Source: JBCDBH01 sp039184055
GTDB taxonomy: Bacteria; Acidobacteriota; Thermoanaerobaculia; Multivoradales; J023
Direction: 5' to 3'
Length of the DNA stretch: 15,190 bases
Assembly (NCBI GenBank): GCA_039184055.1
Contig: JBCDBH010000121.1
Coordinates: 1 to 15,190, forward strand
Shown here: piece after piece, positions 11,853-15,190 of the stretch
How the letters are laid out: each line of letters starts with the position of its first letter
How positions within the stretch are numbered: position 1 is the first letter of the stretch
Notes under the pieces: generated by a model
What the model saw: only the letters and a program-made list of their open reading frames with translations
The model's database searches: none
Told to the model about the DNA's origin: nothing
Translations under genes and position numbers: made by a program

Positions 11853-14474
11853 TCAGTTGCCAGAAAAAGCCTGAATATCACTCCCCCCACAAAGCTCCCC
11901 AGGCGGGTTGTAATAAACCTTCTCCGTACCCAGAAGAGTATCCACAACCGTCACCCAATACTCCACCCGGCTGAGCGCCCCCCAAAACACCCAATGATTC
12001 CCATTGATCCCCGTGCCATCCAGCACCTTCACAACAAGCTCCACATTATCCGGCCCAAAAAACCAAAAGCTCCCCGTATCGGCAGTCTCCCGCACCGCGC
12101 CAGCGCTGCCCTCGGCGCCGCCATTGAACTGATCGCGAGACCGCACCGAAACACGGAACCGACCACCCAAACACGTGTGCAGTGAATCATCGCCACAATC
12201 ATCGAGAGACGACCCGTACGGCAACACCACCGGCGTGGTGGGATCCGGTGGATCGATCGGTATCTCATGGATCTGAAACGCGAGAATGTCGCTATCGCCA
12301 CACTGCTGGCCCGGCGGATTGACATAGGTCCGCGTCTCACCGGTCTCGGTGTCGGTCACGGTAAGGGTGATCTCGACATTCGACAACCCACCGAAAAAGA
12401 CCCAAGCGTGACCGTTGATGCCGCCGCCATCGAGCATCTTGACGATCAGCTCACGGTTGGCGGAATCGAAAAACCAAAACGACCCGGTGTTATCGGTCGA
12501 CGGCACGGCGGCGGCCGGCGCGGCGATGCCATCGGCCGGATCGACCCATTCGACCTCGACCGCGAACCGACCACCGAGCAAGCACAGGGTTTGATCGGAG
12601 AAATCACAGCCGGCGTCGCTGGCGTGCGTCGTCGCCGCCACCACATTCGACGGCTCCGAGCTGGCCTCGAGATGCTCGGCGCGAACCCGCGCTCGGATCG
12701 ACGTCGATGCGGTGAGCCCGGTGAGATCGACCGTTTCGGTATCGGCCTGGAGAATCACCGGCAGCTCGACAAAACCGTTGCCGCTGTCGACATCGATTCG
12801 ATAAACCAGCTCGTCATCGGCATTGTCTTGCCAGATCAGCCTGATCCGATCCGCCGCGAGCGGCGCGGCCCGTAGGTTGGTCGGCGCGGCGGGCGGCGGC
12901 GCAACCGGGACCGAGATCTCGACCGGATCGGTGTAATCGGACATCCCAGCAGAGCTCTCGGCCCGCACGCGGTAGTAGTAGGTATCACCCGGACCGACAT
13001 CGGCATCAGTGAATGCGTTCTCGGCGATCAGGCTGCCGAGCACGGCGTAGACGCTCGCGTTGGTGCTGCGCTCGATGTGGACCCGGACGGTATCGTCAGC
13101 GATCTCGTCCCAGCTCAGCGCCACCAGTTTGTCGACCGTGACGATCGCGCTAAAACCCTCGGGCGTGTCGGGGGGCTCGCCTCCAGGTGGAAGCGGATTG
13201 CTCGGGCCGGGCGGTAGGGGTGCATAAAGCGCTTCGATCCCGGCGATGTCGTGGACGTGGAATGACGCGCCCCGACCATCGTCGTGAATATGTGGCCACA
13301 TCAGCGACTCGGACTCGCCACTATGACCGAAGCCGAGCGTGTGACCGATCTCGTGGGCGAAAAGCTCGACCGCCGCGGCTTGTGGATCGGCGCTGGCGTC
13401 GAAAAACGACTCGACCCCGTCTTGGAGCACGATGTCGGCCTCGATAGCTTCGTGATACTCGATGCCATCGAAGTCGCGTAGCGTGCAGTGAAACCACGGA
13501 CCACCGAGCGCCAGAATGCCCGTGGTGTCGAAGGTCCCGGGGAGACGGTTGTTGGGGTCGCCAAACAGCACCGCGTTGATCCCGTCGGAGATCGTCATAC
13601 CGCCATCGGCTCCCGTGGTGCCTCCCGACGCGAGCGAGATCCGGCTGTCCGCGAAGGCGTCGTTCCAAGCCGTCACGGCATCGTCGAGCGCGGTCGCGGT
13701 TTCCGGCTCACCGATCGTCGACAACACGCCATTGCGGTACCAGCTCACGGTTTGCCCGAGGTCGAAGGCGAACCAGCGCACATTGTGCCCACCGGTGTCG
13801 CCACAGCCGAGCGGCGGCGGCAAGCTGCTCGACACCATGAGGTTGGCGCGGGTCTGCAGACTCGGTCGCTCACCGACGATCGGCACGAAATAGTCGACGA
13901 CGTGCTCGTGGCCGACGACGAGCTCGCTCAGCCACGTCTGAAAACGCCTGTGATCACGAACGCCGTCGGGTGGCACGTAGGTCGTGCCCGGGGCTGGCAC
14001 CGCTTCGCTACCGGCGAGATCACGTACCGCGACCTGCCGACCGTCGACTTCGAGGAGCTGAAACGTGCCGAGCATCAGCCCGGTGGGCACGTAGGCGCCG
14101 TCACCCGTTGGCTGGAGAAAGAAGAGAACCTCGTCGCCCACCGCGAAGCGCGGCATACCCAAGGCGAGAAAGGCCACGCCATCGTCGCGCACGCCACCGG
14201 GAATCCGCACCCGCACCGTGTCGTACACCCGTGCCCCTTTGATGACGCGACGCACGTCGAGGCGATACTCCACCGCCGGTAACGACCCGGGCGCCAGCTC
14301 GAGCGCTGCAACCCGTGCTTCCACGATCAGCTCGCTCTGCTCGGTGAGCGTCGCGTCGCTGACCGGCACGTATCGCGTGGCTTCGACGTCGCTCACCCCG
14401 ACCCACGATCCGAGCAGCGCGAGCCACCCTAGGAGCGCCAAACGGGTCGGTCGGAGGATGTCGAGTCGGTTCAT
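11853..14474 (-). CDS. Secreted matrixin-type zinc metalloprotease with two FnIII domains and a tandem C-terminal module
   Basis: The protein has 873 residues. The signal peptide is about 1-32 (hydrophobic LALLGWLALLG, cleavage near VEA). An N-terminal beta-rich region (35-200) precedes the protease. The catalytic motif HEIGHTLGFGH (374-384) supplies zinc ligands His374, His378 and His384 and base Glu375, and Met392 in LMWPHIH is the likely Met-turn, as in matrixins. The catalytic domain spans about 205-418. A Pro-rich linker (420-437) leads to FnIII domains at about 438-523 and 528-617. Two copies of a module follow (629-733 and 766-870) with GGRFxVxV, DTGSFWFF or NTGSFWFF, VKxLDGxGING, VxDTxxG and NPPGxxCGxSDIxAF. 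Each copy has nearby cysteines (623, 631, 725; 760, 768, 862). Predicted to act outside the cell on protein substrates, with the C-terminal modules for binding or anchoring. The start at ATG 14474 has a weak ribosome site. The last module's base composition differs from the rest. Confidence 0.92.
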   Translation of the reverse strand: MNRLDILRPTRLALLGWLALLGSWVGVSDVEATRYVPVSDATLTEQSELIVEARVAALELAPGSLPAVEYRLDVRRVIKGARVYDTVRVRIPGGVRDDGVAFLALGMPRFAVGDEVLFFLQPTGDGAYVPTGLMLGTFQLLEVDGRQVAVRDLAGSEAVPAPGTTYVPPDGVRDHRRFQTWLSELVVGHEHVVDYFVPIVGERPSLQTRANLMVSSSLPPPLGCGDTGGHNVRWFAFDLGQTVSWYRNGVLSTIGEPETATALDDAVTAWNDAFADSRISLASGGTTGADGGMTISDGINAVLFGDPNNRLPGTFDTTGILALGGPWFHCTLRDFDGIEYHEAIEADIVLQDGVESFFDASADPQAAAVELFAHEIGHTLGFGHSGESESLMWPHIHDDGRGASFHVHDIAGIEALYAPLPPGPSNPLPPGGEPPDTPEGFSAIVTVDKLVALSWDEIADDTVRVHIERSTNASVYAVLGSLIAENAFTDADVGPGDTYYYRVRAESSAGMSDYTDPVEISVPVAPPPAAPTNLRAAPLAADRIRLIWQDNADDELVYRIDVDSGNGFVELPVILQADTETVDLTGLTASTSIRARVRAEHLEASSEPSNVVAATTHASDAGCDFSDQTLCLLGGRFAVEVEWVDPADGIAAPAAAVPSTDNTGSFWFFDSANRELIVKMLDGGGINGHAWVFFGGLSNVEITLTVTDTETGETRTYVNPPGQQCGDSDILAFQIHEIPIDPPDPTTPVVLPYGSSLDDCGDDSLHTCLGGRFRVSVRSRDQFNGGAEGSAGAVRETADTGSFWFFGPDNVELVVKVLDGTGINGNHWVFWGALSRVEYWVTVVDTLLGTEKVYYNPPGELCGGSDIQAFSGN
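11865..12590 (-). repeat. Diverged tandem duplication of a ~105-residue module in the metalloprotease
   Basis: Module A is encoded by 12590-12276 and module B by 12179-11865. They align across their length with shared motifs GGRF, TGSFWFF, VKxLDG, GING, WVF and YxNPPGxxCGxSDI. Codon use differs: B favours G/T-rich codons on its coding strand, A the C-ending codons of the rest of the gene. I recall similar unnamed domains at the C-termini of acidobacterial secreted proteins, but I cannot assign a Pfam entry. Confidence 0.8.
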
Positions 14475-14535
14475 GGCCGTGTCGTGCCCGCGGTTCGCCT
14501 TTTGATCAGCGGCGATGTCGTAAGAGTATCGTCAG

Positions 14536-14553
14536 CAGCGAGTGTGCTCGCTG
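14536..14553. promoter_or_regulatory. Perfect 7-bp inverted repeat in the metalloprotease leader
   Basis: CAGCGAG (14536-14542) and CTCGCTG (14547-14553) flank a 4-base loop, 62-79 bp upstream of the start codon. It could be an mRNA leader hairpin or an operator. A second inverted repeat, GCCCG-GT-CGGGC, lies at 14581-14592. Confidence 0.35.
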
Positions 14554-14669
14554 TCGTGTCCGGAGGTCGGTCGCGAAGATGCCCGGTCGGGCTTGCTTCC
14601 GTGCCGGGTTTTCGCAGCCAGGCGGGAGGTCGTGTCGTCAGGCGGCTCACACCACCCTCATGGCCGAAC

Positions 14670-14699
14670 AGCATAACAAACTTCGACGCTGGACGCCAA
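14670..14699 (-). promoter_or_regulatory. Possible promoter of the metalloprotease gene
   Basis: On the minus strand TTGGCG (14699-14694) and TATGCT (14675-14670) are 18 bp apart, each matching four of six bases of the sigma-70 consensus. The site lies between the terminator of the upstream gene and the protease start and would give a leader of nearly 200 nt. Sequence evidence alone is weak. Confidence 0.3.
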
Positions 14700-14720
14700 A
14701 AGGATGAGGTGAGGGACGGG

Positions 14721-14749
14721 AAAAACCGTGCGCGGGGCGGCGCGCTCGG
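14721..14749 (-). terminator. Intrinsic terminator of the diguanylate cyclase gene
   Basis: On the minus strand CCG-A-GCGCG and CGCGC-A-CGG form an 8-bp GC stem with one mismatch around a 6-base loop, followed at once by TTTTT (14725-14721). It begins 11 nt after the stop codon at 14760. This is the clearest intrinsic terminator in the window and separates the cyclase from the metalloprotease transcript. Confidence 0.75.
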
Positions 14750-14759
14750 AAGGAAGGCG

Positions 14760-15190
14760 CTAGACCGCGGAGCTGGACAGGGTCGGGTCGGGTCGGGGCA
14801 CCGGCTCGTCGGCCACCGCGATGCGGTTGCGACCGCGGTCTTTGGCCACGTACATGGCGGTGTCGGCGAGACGCAGGAGCGCGCTCTTCACCTCTTCGAC
14901 CGTGGTGACGTCCGGCGTGATGTGACGACCGAGCGTCGCGACGCCGATCGAGCAGGTGATGCCGAGCAAGCCGAGCGCATCGGGGTGAATATCACCGGCC
15001 TGGTCGACGAAGGTGGTGTTGGTGATGATCTGGCGTACGTCTTCGGCCAGAGTCACCGCGGCGTCGAGATCGATACTCGGGACCACCAAAACGAATTCGT
15101 CGCCGCCATACCGCGCCGGGGTGGCGCCAGCATGTCGGATCCGCGCCTTGAGGAGATGCCCGACCTCGCGCAACACCTGGCTGCCGGCGA
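14760..15190 (-). CDS. GGDEF-domain diguanylate cyclase (partial, 3' end only)
   Basis: The gene enters from the right edge; the visible part covers most of a GGDEF domain and a short tail. The in-frame residues AGSQVLREVGHLL at the edge correspond to the usual 'GDxvLrevgrlL' stretch, so the GTG at 15176 is not a true start. The catalytic motif RYGGDEF is intact (GGDEF at 15093-15107). Later motifs TCSIGVATLG, ADTAMYVAKDRGRNRIAV and a 15-residue Pro-rich tail follow. Such enzymes make c-di-GMP from two GTP; the product controls biofilm, secretion and motility. The inhibitory I-site (RxxD five residues before GGDEF) is not present: HAGA stands there, suggesting no product feedback at that site. 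Any sensory N-terminal domain is outside the window. It ends in a strong terminator and is not co-transcribed with the protease. Confidence 0.93.
   Translation of the reverse strand, partial: AGSQVLREVGHLLKARIRHAGATPARYGGDEFVLVVPSIDLDAAVTLAEDVRQIITNTTFVDQAGDIHPDALGLLGITCSIGVATLGRHITPDVTTVEEVKSALLRLADTAMYVAKDRGRNRIAVADEPVPRPDPTLSSSAV

Noticed and set aside
11492..11974. Two plus-strand frames in the convergent intergenic region
   Set aside because: No ribosome sites and no family resemblance; the second runs into the end of the metalloprotease gene.
14471..14674. 67-codon minus-strand frame ending with an ATGA overlap on the metalloprotease start
   Set aside because: The overlap is suggestive of coupling, but its ATG lies in the candidate -10 element, there is no ribosome site, and the Pro/Thr/Arg-rich translation resembles nothing known.

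Overview
This is a GC-rich bacterial chromosome segment. No rRNA, tRNA, CRISPR array, transposase or phage gene is recognisable. The closest match I can suggest is Acidobacteriota, perhaps the Thermoanaerobaculia side. That rests on general resemblance: a secreted matrixin with FnIII domains and a 'GGRFxVxV...SFWFF...NPPG' C-terminal module, a BamB-like PQQ-propeller protein, a secreted RHS-repeat protein and LytS/LytTR signalling. The assignment is an inference, not proof.

Layout. (1) Bases 1-5218, minus strand: a two-gene secreted-protein unit. A 1339-residue RHS/YD-repeat protein has a signal peptide but no toxin tip. It is followed 23 nt later by a secreted protein of unknown family whose Gly/Pro-rich tail runs off the left edge through a 16-base homopolymer. 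(2) 5219-5867: a 650-bp non-coding region upstream of the RHS gene. It holds hairpins and a phased series of GACGGCGTC-like palindromic motifs 41-42 bp apart, and a 13-bp word from that series recurs just upstream of the RHS start. (3) 5868-9120, minus strand: a LytS-type sensor kinase overlapping a LytTR response regulator by 4 nt, then an exported PQQ-type beta-propeller protein. (4) 9121-11485: a possible small exported protein on the plus strand, a PduO-type cobalamin adenosyltransferase on the minus strand, and, divergent from it, a two-gene AmmeMemoRadiSam pair (Memo-family B, then AMMECR1-family A, overlapping by 4 nt). No radical SAM partner is in view. (5) 11486-11852: a convergent intergenic region with short hairpins. 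(6) 11853-14474, minus strand: a secreted matrixin-type zinc metalloprotease with two FnIII domains and a tandem pair of cysteine-containing C-terminal modules. (7) 14721-15190, minus strand: the 3' end of a diguanylate cyclase gene with a convincing intrinsic terminator.

How the genes fit together. Much of the window serves the cell surface or exterior: the RHS protein and its partner, the PQQ propeller, the metalloprotease and a membrane sensor. Two signalling inputs (LytS/LytTR and c-di-GMP) lie nearby, but nothing in the sequence proves they control these genes. The Memo/AMMECR1/adenosyltransferase cluster is cytosolic and looks like a separate metabolic or protein-modification module. 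The least expected signals are the phased palindrome series upstream of the RHS gene, the homopolymer in its partner gene, the duplicated module of the metalloprotease, and strong C-over-G skew on the plus strand in two blocks that ignore gene direction.
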